From the NCBI RefSeq assembly GCF_000620645.1, contig NZ_KK211160.1, positions 62,001-126,000 on the forward strand: DNA of 64,000 nucleotides. Reading direction: 5' to 3'. Numbering within the stretch: position 1 is the first letter of the stretch; each line of letters starts with the position of its first letter. Below the pieces are notes generated by a model. That model did no database searches. It saw nothing but the letters and a program-made list of their open reading frames with translations, and was not told where the DNA came from. This DNA comes from Nocardioides sp. URHA0032. GTDB lineage: Bacteria; Actinomycetota; Actinomycetes; Propionibacteriales; Nocardioidaceae. The translations under genes and the position numbers were made by a program. Positions 8,212 to 15,743 of the stretch are shown here, piece by piece.

Positions 8212-8735
8212 AGGTACATGCCGCCGGAGCCGCCCGGCTGCTGCGGCTGCTGCGGGTCCTCGACCTGGCCCTGCGGCGGCGCCATCCCGCCCGGCAGCGC
8301 CTTGCGGATCTGCTCGAACTGCGCCCGGGCGGCCATCTGCTGGGCGTAGATCGCGGTCTGGATGCCGTGGAAGAGGCCCTCCAGCCACCCGACGAGCTGC
8401 GCCTGTGCGATGCGCAGCTCGGCGTCCGACGGCGTCGCATCCTCGGTGAACGGCAGGGACAGCCGCTCGAGCTCCTCGACCAGCTCCGGGGCAAGGCCCT
8501 CCTCCAGCTCCTTGATCGAGGCCTGGTGGATCTCCTTGAGGCGGTTGCGACTGGCATCGTCCAGCGGCGCGGACTTCACCTCCTCCAGGAGCTGGCGGAT
8601 CATGCTGCCGATCCGCATCACCTTCGCCGGCTGCTCGACGAGCTCGGTCACCGAGCGCTCCTCGTCGCCCTCGGGGGCGCCGATCGGCCGCCCGTCGGGT
8701 CCGATCACCACGACCTGCTGCTGCTCCTCGCTCAT
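8208..8735 (-). CDS. bpa: Bacterial proteasome activator (Bpa/PafE family)
   Basis: A 175-residue protein of the family that forms a dodecameric ring and opens the 20S proteasome without ATP. The central four-helix core (about residues 25-145) includes PAKVMRIGSMIRQLLEEV, SRNRLKEIHQ and the AQLVGWLEGLFHGIQ helix. The tail is Pro/Gln/Gly-rich and ends in GMYL, matching the GQYL-type C-terminal motif that docks into the proteasome alpha-ring. This implies that the organism has a 20S proteasome, not present in this window. TAGGTT six nt before the ATG indicates a leaderless mRNA. Confidence 0.9.
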   Translation of the reverse strand: MSEEQQQVVVIGPDGRPIGAPEGDEERSVTELVEQPAKVMRIGSMIRQLLEEVKSAPLDDASRNRLKEIHQASIKELEEGLAPELVEELERLSLPFTEDATPSDAELRIAQAQLVGWLEGLFHGIQTAIYAQQMAARAQFEQIRKALPGGMAPPQGQVEDPQQPQQPGGSGGMYL

Positions 8736-8762
8736 GGGCCCAACCTATCCGGCGGTCCCTTG

Positions 8763-9740
8763 TCAGAAGGTCAGCAGGATCTTCCCGCTGTGCTCGCCGG
8801 ACTCCATCAGCTCGTGGGCGGCCGCCACCTCCGCGACCGGCAGGGCGCCGTGCACCACCGGCGCCACCAGCCCCTCGGCGACCAGCGGCCAGACGTGCTC
8901 CACGACCGAGGCGCAGATCGCGGACTTCTCGGCGACCGGCCGCGAGCGCAGCGTCGTCCCGATGATCGCGGCGCGCTTGCGCATCAGCTTGTTGATGTCG
9001 AGCTCGGCCTTCGAGCCGCCCTGCAGGCCGATGACGACCAGCCGTCCTTCGGTGCCGAGGGCGTCGAGGTTGCGGTCGAGATACTTCGCACCCATGTTGT
9101 CGAGCACCACGTCCACGCCGCGGCCGTCGGTCGCCTCCCGCGCCTTCTCGACGAAGTCCTCCTCGCGGTAGTCGATCGCCACGTCGGCGCCGAGCGCGAG
9201 GCAGGCGGCCCGCTTCTCCGGCGTACCGGCCGTGGTCAGCACGCGGGACCCGAGCTGGTGCGCGAGCTGGATCGCGAACGTGCCGATGCCGCCGGCGCCG
9301 CCGTGCACGAGCAGCGTCTCGCGGGGCTGGAGCCCGGCGACCATGAACACGTTCGACCACACCGTCGCCGCCACCTCGGGCAGCGCGGCCGCGGTCACCA
9401 GGTCCACGCCCGCGGGCACCGGCATCAGCTGCCCAGCGGGTACGGCGACCTGCGCGGCGTACCCGCCGCCCGCGAGCAGCGCGCACGCCTCGTCCCCCAC
9501 CGACCAGCCCTCGACGCCCTCCCCGAGGGCGGCCACGGTGCCGCTGCACTCCATCCCGATCACCTCGGAAGCGCCCGGCGGCGGCGGGTAGAAGCCCTGC
9601 CGCTGCAGGAGGTCGGCGCGGTTCAGACCCGCCGCGACGACGTCCAGCACCACCTCGCCCGGCCCGGGCTCGGGATCGGGCAGCTCGCCCACCGAGAGGA
9701 CCTCGGGACCACCGGCTCCGTTCGCTACGACCGCACGCAT
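8763..9740 (-). CDS. NAD(P)H quinone oxidoreductase (zeta-crystallin/PIG3-like MDR)
   Basis: A 325-residue medium-chain reductase without zinc ligands. The N-terminal catalytic domain has AGLNRADLLQRQGFYPPPPG and VIGMECSGTV; the Rossmann motif is VHGGAGGIGTFAIQLA at about residues 144-159; VDVVLDNMG and GRLVVIGLQGG follow. This pattern is that of the PIG3-type quinone oxidoreductases that reduce quinones with NADPH. It is transcribed with a TAGGTT element six nt before the ATG, so probably leaderless, and is followed 27 nt downstream by the proteasome activator on the same strand. Confidence 0.9.
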   Translation of the reverse strand: MRAVVANGAGGPEVLSVGELPDPEPGPGEVVLDVVAAGLNRADLLQRQGFYPPPPGASEVIGMECSGTVAALGEGVEGWSVGDEACALLAGGGYAAQVAVPAGQLMPVPAGVDLVTAAALPEVAATVWSNVFMVAGLQPRETLLVHGGAGGIGTFAIQLAHQLGSRVLTTAGTPEKRAACLALGADVAIDYREEDFVEKAREATDGRGVDVVLDNMGAKYLDRNLDALGTEGRLVVIGLQGGSKAELDINKLMRKRAAIIGTTLRSRPVAEKSAICASVVEHVWPLVAEGLVAPVVHGALPVAEVAAAHELMESGEHSGKILLTF

Positions 9741-9756
9741 GACGCCAACCTAGCGA

Positions 9757-10083
9757 TCACTCCTCCTCGAAGGCGTCGCCGGTGTGGTCGACCCAGCTGT
9801 CGTCCGGGACGACGTCGTCGACGTCGTCGGGATCGGGCGCGCCGGCGGGCCGGTCCCAGCCGTCCGCGAGCAGCTGCACGCGAGCGGCCAGCGCCTCCAG
9901 CCGCTCGGGGTCGGCGTCCTGTGACCCCGCGGCGAACCCGAGGAGGTACGTCGTGATCGGCGCCGCCGGGCGAGCGACGTTGTGCGCGGCCACGCGGGCC
10001 AGGTCGAGCACCAGACCTTCGTCGAGATCGGTGTCGACGTCGAGGACGTCACTCAGCTCGTCGATCCAGTCGTGGAGGTTCAC
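9757..10083 (-). CDS. DUF6457 family protein
   Basis: A 108-residue acidic protein. The recognizable block is LDLARVAAHNVARPAAPITTYLLGFAAGSQ, typical of DUF6457, a family found beside molybdenum-cofactor nucleotidyltransferase genes in actinobacteria. Here it lies 40 nt downstream of such a gene, on the same strand. No catalytic residues can be named and the role is unknown; the neighbourhood suggests something connected with molybdopterin. It starts at GTG; GAATCT lies seven nt upstream, so the start could be leaderless. Confidence 0.75.
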   Translation of the reverse strand: MNLHDWIDELSDVLDVDTDLDEGLVLDLARVAAHNVARPAAPITTYLLGFAAGSQDADPERLEALAARVQLLADGWDRPAGAPDPDDVDDVVPDDSWVDHTGDAFEEE

Positions 10084-10123
10084 GAGCCCCAGATTCGCGT
10101 CAACCGCCGCGGGTCCGCAACCC

Positions 10124-10672
10124 CTACAGGTCCCGCAGGTCGGCCCAGCTGTCGACGTCGCGGCCCTCGTCCCCCTCGGGGGCGACGTCGGCGAGGTCGA
10201 GCCCCTCGAGCAGCCGGTGCATCGGCATCCCGTGCTGTCCCTCGTGGTCCGGCCGGATGCCCGCGAGGCGCGCGGCGTCCAGGACCCCGGCGAGCTGTCG
10301 GCGCCCGTCCGCGTCCGTCAGGAACGCGCCGTCCCGGCCCGCGGCGGCCTCCCGCAGCCGGCGGAACGTCCAGGGCGTCACCCTCGGCATGTCAACCGCC
10401 AGCACGCCGACCGTGCTGGGGCGGTCGACCAGTGCGTCGTACCCGGTCAGGAGCGCCGCGACCGGTCCGCCGTACCGCGGACTCTCGCGGCAGAACGTGA
10501 CCGGACGGGTGGTCGGCACCGGTTCGCCCACGACCACCACCTCGTCGGCATCGAGCAGCGCCTCGATCGCGTGCTCGAGCAGGGACCGCCCGTCGTGCTC
10601 GACCGACGCCTTGTCCGCGCCGTCCATCCGCACGGCCCGACCGCCCGCAAGCACGATCGCCGCGAAGCTCAT
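10124..10672 (-). CDS. MobA-like molybdenum cofactor nucleotidyltransferase
   Basis: A 182-residue NTP transferase. The N-terminal nucleotide-binding motif VLAGGRAVRMDGADKA is the LAGGxxxRMGxxK signature of MobA/MocA, followed by LAVDMPRVTP with the metal-binding Asp and a short C-terminal part. In the family it transfers GMP or CMP to molybdopterin. It is divergent from the nitrilase gene; the 18 nt between the two starts carry overlapping -10-like elements for both directions. DUF6457 follows in the same direction. Whether it makes MGD or MCD cannot be told. Confidence 0.8.
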   Translation of the reverse strand: MSFAAIVLAGGRAVRMDGADKASVEHDGRSLLEHAIEALLDADEVVVVGEPVPTTRPVTFCRESPRYGGPVAALLTGYDALVDRPSTVGVLAVDMPRVTPWTFRRLREAAAGRDGAFLTDADGRRQLAGVLDAARLAGIRPDHEGQHGMPMHRLLEGLDLADVAPEGDEGRDVDSWADLRDL

Positions 10673-10690
10673 GTGTGGCAGTCTCGCAGG

Positions 10691-11455
10691 GTGGCCAGCC
10701 TGCGAGTCGCCCTCGTCCAGCACGCGTCCGGCCTCGAGCCGGGCGCGAACCGCGAGCTCCTCGCCGCGCTGACGCCCGGCGACGTGGACCTCGTGGTGTT
10801 CCCGGAGGCGTTCGCCCGCGACTTCGGCGAGGCCGGGTCGGACGTGGGGCCGTACGCCGAGCCGCTGGACGGGCCGTTCGCGACCGAGGTCGGCAGGGTG
10901 GCGCGCGAGCGCGGCACGACCGTCGTCGCCGGCATGTTCGAGCGCGGTGACGACCCGCGGCGCCCGTTCAACACCCTCGTGGTGCGCGGCGCGGCCGAGG
11001 CGTCGTACCGGAAGATCCACCTGTACGACTCCTTCGGCTACCGCGAGTCCGACCGGCTCACGGCCGGGCCGGTCCGGCCGGTGCTGACGGACCTCGGCGG
11101 GTTCCGACTCGGGCTGATGACCTGCTACGACCTGCGGTTCCCGGAGCTGGCCAGGCGCCTGGTCGACGAGGGCGCCGAGGTGCTGGTCGTGCCCGCCGCC
11201 TGGGTGGCGGGGCCGCGCAAGGTCGAGCACTGGCGCACGCTGGCCCTCGCACGCGCCGTCGAGAACACCGTGTTCGTCGTCGCCGCCGCGCAGCCCGGCC
11301 CGCGGTACAGCGGCCACTCGCTTGTCGTGGACCCGCTCGGGGACGTGCTCGCGGAGGCGGGCGAGGGGACCGAGGTGGTCTCCGCCGTGCTCGACCGGGA
11401 GAGCCTCGCCACCGCCCGGAAGACCAACCCCTCGCTCGACAACCGGCGAATGTAA
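10691..11455 (+). CDS. Carbon-nitrogen hydrolase (nitrilase superfamily)
   Basis: A 254-residue amidase-type enzyme with the full catalytic triad: Glu in VVFPEAFARDFGE, Lys in YRKIHLYDSFGYRES, and Cys in GLMTCYDLRFPELAR. The C-terminal R-rich KTNPSLDNRR tail and length resemble the deaminated-glutathione amidase / omega-amidase branch, but substrate assignment is inference. It starts at GTG 10691; CAGTCT six nt upstream may be its -10 element. Confidence 0.9.
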   Translation: MASLRVALVQHASGLEPGANRELLAALTPGDVDLVVFPEAFARDFGEAGSDVGPYAEPLDGPFATEVGRVARERGTTVVAGMFERGDDPRRPFNTLVVRGAAEASYRKIHLYDSFGYRESDRLTAGPVRPVLTDLGGFRLGLMTCYDLRFPELARRLVDEGAEVLVVPAAWVAGPRKVEHWRTLALARAVENTVFVVAAAQPGPRYSGHSLVVDPLGDVLAEAGEGTEVVSAVLDRESLATARKTNPSLDNRRM

Positions 11456-11466
11456 CCTTCCCTGCC

Positions 11467-12528
11467 GTGCCCAGGTCCGCCCCGCGTCGTCGTGCCGAGC
11501 GGCCGCCGTCCCGGAGGGCCCGGATGGCGGCAGGCGCGCGGACCCGTGCGGAGCGGGTCGCGAGCTCGCGGCTCCCGGTCGCGGTGTGGGTGGTGATCGT
11601 GCTGGCCGGCGCGGCCGCGCTGGGCACCTGCGTCGCCGACGTCGGCCTGCCCTGGGTCTGCGGCGCCGGATCGGTCGCGATCGCGACGGCGTACTCGTGG
11701 GCGCTCGCGGCGCGCACCGGCGGCCGCCCGGTGGTGGTCGGGCTGCTCGCCCTGGTCCTCGGCGTCCTGGTCGTGGTCAGCGACGACGACCGGCTGCGCA
11801 CCGGCGCCGCGGTGCTCACCTGCGTGGTCGCAGCCGTCCTCGCGGTGATGGTCACCGTCCCGGCGGTGCGCTACGCGCAGGCCGTCCGCGAGGTCGTCGT
11901 CGCGATCGCCGTGGCCGCGATCGGCGCGTTCGCGGTCGTGGGGTTCGAGCCGGTGGTGACGATCGCGCGCTTCGAGTACGTCACGCTCGGCCTGGCCCTG
12001 CTCGGGGCCTTCGCGGTCGTCTTCCGGCTCGGCGCGGGCCTGCACGGCCTCGGCCGGCGGGGCGTGCTGACGGTGCTGATCGGGACGGCGGTCCTCGCGC
12101 TCACGCTGGCGTACGCCGAGCTGCTGCGCCGCTACGGCACCCCCGGTCTGGTCGGCAGCCTCCTGGACGGTGTCGCCTGGAGCCGGGAGAACCTCGGCGC
12201 CTTCCCGCGCCCGCTCGAGACGGTGCTCGGCGTCCCCGCGCTCGCCTGGGGCACGCACATGCGGGCCCGCCGGCGCCAGGGCTGGTGGGTGTGCGCGTTC
12301 GGGGTCGCCGCGACCACCCCCGTGGCGAACGCGCTGGTCAACCCGTCGATCTCGCTCGAGGAGACGGCTCTCTCGGTGGCGTACGGCGTGGTGGTGGGCC
12401 TGGTCATCGGCCTGGTCGTGATCCGCCTGGACCTGGCGTTCACCGGCTCGGCCGGCCGGCGCGGCCGGCGGGCCGAGGAGGCCAATGCGCTGCGACCCGA
12501 GCCCGCCCGGACCCGCTCGTTGCTCTGA
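11467..12528 (+). CDS. Polytopic membrane protein of unknown function
   Basis: A 353-residue protein with an Arg-rich cytoplasmic N-terminus (about 1-35) and about eight hydrophobic segments spread between residues 38 and 320. A loop with the sequence RYGTPGLVGSLLDGVAWSRE lies near two thirds of the length, and the C-terminus is again basic. I recognize no catalytic motif. It starts with GTG 11467, 12 nt after the nitrilase stop; TAACCT lies eight nt upstream. Co-transcription with the nitrilase-family gene is possible but not informative. Confidence 0.75.
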   Translation: MPRSAPRRRAERPPSRRARMAAGARTRAERVASSRLPVAVWVVIVLAGAAALGTCVADVGLPWVCGAGSVAIATAYSWALAARTGGRPVVVGLLALVLGVLVVVSDDDRLRTGAAVLTCVVAAVLAVMVTVPAVRYAQAVREVVVAIAVAAIGAFAVVGFEPVVTIARFEYVTLGLALLGAFAVVFRLGAGLHGLGRRGVLTVLIGTAVLALTLAYAELLRRYGTPGLVGSLLDGVAWSRENLGAFPRPLETVLGVPALAWGTHMRARRRQGWWVCAFGVAATTPVANALVNPSISLEETALSVAYGVVVGLVIGLVVIRLDLAFTGSAGRRGRRAEEANALRPEPARTRSLL

Positions 12529-12557
12529 TACCTCCCGGTAACGGCTAGGTTCGCAGC

Positions 12558-12791
12558 ATGGCGCGCGAGCAGGTGGTCGAGGTCGTGGCGGAGATGGTGG
12601 CCAACGTGCTGAGCGTGGCCGTCTCGCCCGGCGAGGCCGTGGCCGCCGGTGACACGGTCGTGCTGCTGGAGTCGATGAAGATGGAGATCCCCGTCCTCGT
12701 CGAGGCGCCCGGCACCGTGCGGGCGATCAAGGTCGCACCCGGCGACGTCGTCCAGGAGGGCGACGTGCTCGTGGAGGTCCTGGTCGGCTGA
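12558..12791 (+). CDS. Stand-alone biotinyl/lipoyl domain protein
   Basis: A 77-residue protein that is just one biotinyl domain. The biotinylation motif ESMKMEIPV places the modified Lys near residue 42, and the flanking hairpin strands (VAAGDTVVLLES; GTVRAIKVAPGDVVQEGDVLVEV) are complete. Such small BCCP-like proteins act as mobile carboxyl carriers for acyl-CoA carboxylases; no carboxylase or carboxyltransferase is encoded nearby, so its partner is elsewhere. TAGGTT six nt before the ATG suggests a leaderless message. Confidence 0.88.
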   Translation: MAREQVVEVVAEMVANVLSVAVSPGEAVAAGDTVVLLESMKMEIPVLVEAPGTVRAIKVAPGDVVQEGDVLVEVLVG

Positions 12792-12922
12792 CAGGTCGCT
12801 CTGGACCGGGTCGGCGATCGCGCGGAGGGCGGTGACGTGGCCGTCGAACGCCGTCCGCCGTCGTGGACGGCCAGGCGCCGCGGACCCGCCCGGCTAGACT
12901 CCACCGGTGCCCGCGGGCACAC

Positions 12923-13007
12923 GGAGGGGTGCCGGAGTGGCCGATCGGAACCGCCTTGAAAGCGGTCGTGGGGAGACCCACCGCGGGTTCGAATCCCGCC
13001 CCCTCTG
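12923..13007 (+). tRNA. tRNA-Ser (anticodon TGA)
   Basis: Acceptor stem GGAGGGG pairs with CCCCTCT (one G-T pair at the end), the anticodon stem ACCGC/GCGGT encloses CTTGAAA with anticodon TGA, a long variable arm (GTGGGG...CCCAC) marks a class II serine tRNA, and the T arm is GCGGG-TTCGAAT-CCCGC. CCA is not encoded. A TAGACT -10-like box lies about 25 nt upstream. Confidence 0.95.
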
Positions 13008-13021
13008 CCGTACTCGGTGCT

Positions 13022-13405
13022 CTACTCGGAGCCGCCGAGCTCCAGCTCGACCTCGTCGTACGCCAGGTCGTGGAGGCGCTGGACGTGGTGGGAGACGTCG
13101 ACGAGCAGCCGGTGCAGCTCCGTGCGGACCTCGTCGACATCCTGGTTCTCCAGCACCTGGCGTCCGAGCGCACTGAGCCGTCCGAGCAGCGCGTTGCGCT
13201 CGCGGAGCAGCCCCACCTCGCGGGCGGCGAGCCAGCCCTCGCCACCCTGGCCCGTCTCGGCGACCAGCGCGTCACGGACCGCACCCATGCGCTGCCGGAC
13301 GCCCCATCGCCAGTTCCCGAGCTGGACTCCGGGCCGGCGGAAGGCCTCCAGGGCCTGCTGAAGGCCTTGGATCGCGCTCGTCATCCCGATGGAGGTGACG
13401 GTCAT
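13022..13405 (-). CDS. Small helical protein of unknown function
   Basis: A 127-residue protein with no signal peptide or membrane segment, predicted almost all helical with two amphipathic stretches (about residues 10-60 and 68-120) rich in Leu, Arg and Glu. The sequence LGNWRWGVRQRMGAVRDALV is its most distinctive block. The start at ATG 13405 is supported by GGGAGG five nt upstream; longer in-frame starts add a proline-rich tail and were not used. It is convergent with tRNA-Ser(TGA). Not recognised. Confidence 0.65.
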   Translation of the reverse strand: MTVTSIGMTSAIQGLQQALEAFRRPGVQLGNWRWGVRQRMGAVRDALVAETGQGGEGWLAAREVGLLRERNALLGRLSALGRQVLENQDVDEVRTELHRLLVDVSHHVQRLHDLAYDEVELELGGSE

Positions 13406-13515
13406 GAGAACCTCCCGGAGGCCCGGAGCGGTGGGGGGACTTCGAGTGTCACTCCCCACGGCACCGCCCACAACCCGGTGGCGAGGCAAATTCCGGTGTC
13501 TTGTTCAATCAACGC

Positions 13516-13968
13516 GTGCAGACGTCCGACTATCGGCTCGCGACCGCCTTCGGCGCCCGGTTCGCCGGGGCGCTGCTCGTCGCGCTCGCGCTGCTACTGG
13601 TGCTCGCGACGCTGGTCGTCGCACTCCTCGACCTCTCGCTGGGCCCGGTGGTCGCGATCGGCGTGCTCGGACTGGTCGCGGTGGCGGTCGCGGCGTACGC
13701 CGTCCTCCGCCGGGTGCCCGTCGTGCGTCTCGGGACCGAGGGCTACCGGGTGCGGATGGTTCGCAACGTCGGCGCCGACCGGGCGGCCTGGGTCGAGGTG
13801 GCCGAGGCCGTGACCGCGACGCCGGGCGGCACGCCGGTGGTCGTGCTCAGGCTCCGCGACGGCCGGTCGACGACGATCCCGGTGCAGCTGCTGGCCGCGG
13901 ACCGGGAGGAGTTCGTCCTCGATCTCCGGCGACACCTGCAGGACGGCCAAGGCCTCCGCCCGCTCTGA
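13516..13968 (+). CDS. Small membrane protein (PH-like cytosolic tail), unknown function
   Basis: A 150-residue protein with two transmembrane helices (about residues 17-40 and 46-65) followed by a soluble beta-rich tail in which RLGTEGYRVRM, VEVAEAVTATPGGTPVVVLRLRDGRSTTIPVQLL resembles the bacterial PH-domain group. GTG 13516 is chosen; a TTG at 13501 would add five residues. No enzyme motif is visible. The gene precedes tRNA-Ser(GCT) on the same strand. Confidence 0.7.
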   Translation: MQTSDYRLATAFGARFAGALLVALALLLVLATLVVALLDLSLGPVVAIGVLGLVAVAVAAYAVLRRVPVVRLGTEGYRVRMVRNVGADRAAWVEVAEAVTATPGGTPVVVLRLRDGRSTTIPVQLLAADREEFVLDLRRHLQDGQGLRPL

Positions 13969-14021
13969 ACCGCCCGATTGGCCGTCGCCCGCGCGGTCCT
14001 TGTAGCCTGTGCGGGCTGTCG

Positions 14022-14115
14022 GGAGGCGTCGCCTAGTCCGGTCTATGGCGCCCGCCTGCTAAGCGGGTTTGGGGCTACAACCCCATCGAGGGTTCAAATC
14101 CCTCCGCCTCCGCCA
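14022..14115 (+). tRNA. tRNA-Ser (anticodon GCT)
   Basis: Acceptor GGAGGCG pairs perfectly with CGCCTCC; discriminator G and an encoded CCA follow (14113-14115). The anticodon stem CCCGC/GCGGG encloses CTGCTAA (anticodon GCT), a long variable arm TGGGGCTACAACCCCA is present, and the T arm is GAGGG-TTCAAAT-CCCTC. A TAGCCT -10-like element sits at 14003-14008. Confidence 0.95.
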
Positions 14116-14180
14116 GTCCTCGGCCCCCGGTGCGCCTCGCGCCCGGGGGCCGCGGCCAAATGCTGTACCCGGTCCTGCGC

Positions 14181-14222
14181 TGCAGAAACCTGCAACGTTG
14201 CAGAAATGTGCAATGCACATTT
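14181..14222. promoter_or_regulatory. Adjacent palindromes and direct repeats upstream of a secreted peptide gene
   Basis: In an AT-rich island, a perfect 14-bp palindrome CTGCAACGTTGCAG (14190-14203) abuts a perfect 19-bp palindrome AAATGTGCAATGCACATTT (14204-14222). Overlapping them, TGCAGAAACCTGCAACG (14181-14197) is repeated as TGCAGAAATGTGCAATG (14199-14215), a period of 18 bp. Iterated, phased sites of this kind usually bind a dimeric regulator. The peptide gene starts 100 nt downstream and the regulator at 14599-15612 is the nearest candidate to bind here. Confidence 0.5.
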
Positions 14223-14321
14223 TTGAGGCATCGTTCCATTCGTGCGCAGGGGCGTACCTCGCCCACACTGGTGACACCGGGTCTTCCGTGGGACCCGATG
14301 AGCATGAAGGTGGAGAGGGAA

Positions 14322-14450
14322 ATGAACGTTACGCGAAAGGTCGCAATCGCGGTCGTCACCGCGACGCTGAGCTTCGGTCTGCTGGGTATCTCGGCCCCGG
14401 CGCACGCCGACAGCAGTTGGAATGGCCGGCCCCCCGCCGGCGGCCGCTGA
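14322..14450 (+). CDS. Short secreted peptide precursor
   Basis: A 42-residue precursor: positively charged N-terminus (MNVTRK), hydrophobic core (about residues 7-22) and an APAHA cleavage site, releasing a mature peptide of about 13 residues beginning DSSWNG and ending PAGGR. GGAGAGGG just upstream fixes the ATG; an earlier ATG at 14309 region is out of this frame, and one codon run upstream in frame is less well placed. The precursor is not recognised. It faces a TrmB/LuxR-like regulator gene across a strong hairpin, and its promoter region is full of palindromes, so a signal or antimicrobial role is conceivable but unproven. Confidence 0.65.
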   Translation: MNVTRKVAIAVVTATLSFGLLGISAPAHADSSWNGRPPAGGR

Positions 14451-14538
14451 TCAGCTGAAGAACTCGGTCGAGTCGGGGACCCAACTCACCCCCCACTTGT
14501 TCGGTCCCAGTGCCACCCCCCCGGCCCGGCTCGACCAC

Positions 14539-14581
14539 CATGACGAAGGGCAGTGACCTCAGGTCACTGCCCTTCGTCATG
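14539..14581. terminator. Perfect 20-bp stem hairpin, bidirectional terminator
   Basis: A 20-nt arm (14539-14558) and its exact reverse complement (14562-14581) are separated by the three-nt loop TCA. It lies between the secreted peptide gene and the convergent regulator gene, so it can end both transcripts. The stem is unusually long and perfect for the window. Confidence 0.8.
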
Positions 14582-14598
14582 TCTGCGCCGGGCGCCGC

Positions 14599-15612
14599 TC
14601 ACCCCTCGGCCGCGTCGTCCTCCTCGTCACGACCCGTGATCCCTCGCCTGCCGATCGTGTAGCCCAGCTGGAATCGGGTCTCCGCCTCGAACTCTTCCTT
14701 GAGGTCCGAGATGTAGCCGGCGTAGGTGCGAGGGCTGACCCCGAGCCGTTTCGCCGAGACCGGATCGGAGTGGCCCTCGATCAGCATCCGCAGCGTCATC
14801 GACCGCTGCTCGGCGGCGATGTCCTTCATCACCGACGCCTCGCGGCTGGTGAACGGCCGACCCCGCTCCCAGGCCCTCTCGAACACGTCGACCAGGTAGG
14901 CCACCACCGACAGCTCGCGGACCACCAGGGCGACCCGCACGGTCTCCTTGCTGGGGATGATCGCGACCCGCCGGTCGACGACGATCATCCGGTTGAAGAA
15001 CTCGTCGACGGTGCGCACCTCGCCGCCGCGCTCCGTCACCTGCGCGACGTACTCCCGCGTGACGCCGTTCCGCCGTGCGCTGTGCTGGTAGAGGGTGCGG
15101 ATCCTGGCGCCCCGCTCGAGGAGGGCGGTGTCGCGCAGCACGACGTGCGGCATGGTCTTGGTGTCCCGGAGCGCCTGCGGCTGCGCGGTGAGCATCTCTT
15201 CCTCGCACTCAGCCATCAGGTTGGCGATGAACGGGTCGATCTCCTCCAGCGGCAGATAGGTGAAAGGTCCGCCAGAGATCTCCTGCGGAGCCTTGCGCCA
15301 GGCCTGAGTGAGTGGACCGAAGGCGTGCGCCCAGTGCGACGACTCGCTCAGCAGCCGGGCACCCTCCTGGCCCAGCGGGGACACCACGCGGGACTGGACG
15401 GCCGACGGGTCCAACGCATCCCATTGCTCGCCATCGACACTGAGCTTGGCCAGACCCATGTGGCGGAGCAGATCGAGTGCCTCCGCGAACTCACCGCCCG
15501 GGAGGACCCGGGGATCATCGGCCCGAAGTCCGGCTGAGGCCACCATCTCCTCGAACAGGGCGGCGCCGGCTCGCTCGAAGAGCGCGCGCTCCTCAGGCCC
15601 GTAGCTCTCCAC
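14599..15612 (-). CDS. TrmB/LuxR-like transcriptional regulator
   Basis: A 337-residue regulator. The N-terminal part (about 1-80) is a winged-helix-like segment; the middle (about 100-250) contains ERGARIRTLYQHSARRNGVTREYV and IVVDRRVAIIPSKE, features of the sensor part of TrmB-like proteins; the C-terminal HTH (about 280-330) reads DPVSAKRLGVSPRTYAGYI and ends RFQLGYTIGRRG. The same plan and the RFQLG...RRG ending recur in the regulator at 18125-19171. The GTG start at 15612 follows GAGAGGGG/GAGCAGG; longer starts are not supported. It is convergent with the secreted peptide gene and may control it. Ligand unknown. Confidence 0.75.
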   Translation of the reverse strand: MESYGPEERALFERAGAALFEEMVASAGLRADDPRVLPGGEFAEALDLLRHMGLAKLSVDGEQWDALDPSAVQSRVVSPLGQEGARLLSESSHWAHAFGPLTQAWRKAPQEISGGPFTYLPLEEIDPFIANLMAECEEEMLTAQPQALRDTKTMPHVVLRDTALLERGARIRTLYQHSARRNGVTREYVAQVTERGGEVRTVDEFFNRMIVVDRRVAIIPSKETVRVALVVRELSVVAYLVDVFERAWERGRPFTSREASVMKDIAAEQRSMTLRMLIEGHSDPVSAKRLGVSPRTYAGYISDLKEEFEAETRFQLGYTIGRRGITGRDEEDDAAEG

Positions 15613-15743
15613 CCTGCTCGTCCCCTCTCGACCATCCCCCGTAAGTCGAACTCTTGGGGCAGATGATTCCACAGGTGAGACGGGATCGGCCCGTGTCCGG
15701 CGCGGACGGGGACGATCGCGGTACGCCGGGGAGCCGTCGGTGA

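Noticed and set aside
12863..13813. Plus-strand frame running through tRNA-Ser(TGA)
   Set aside because: It crosses a clear tRNA gene and lies antisense to the 13022-13405 gene, which has a good ribosome-binding site.
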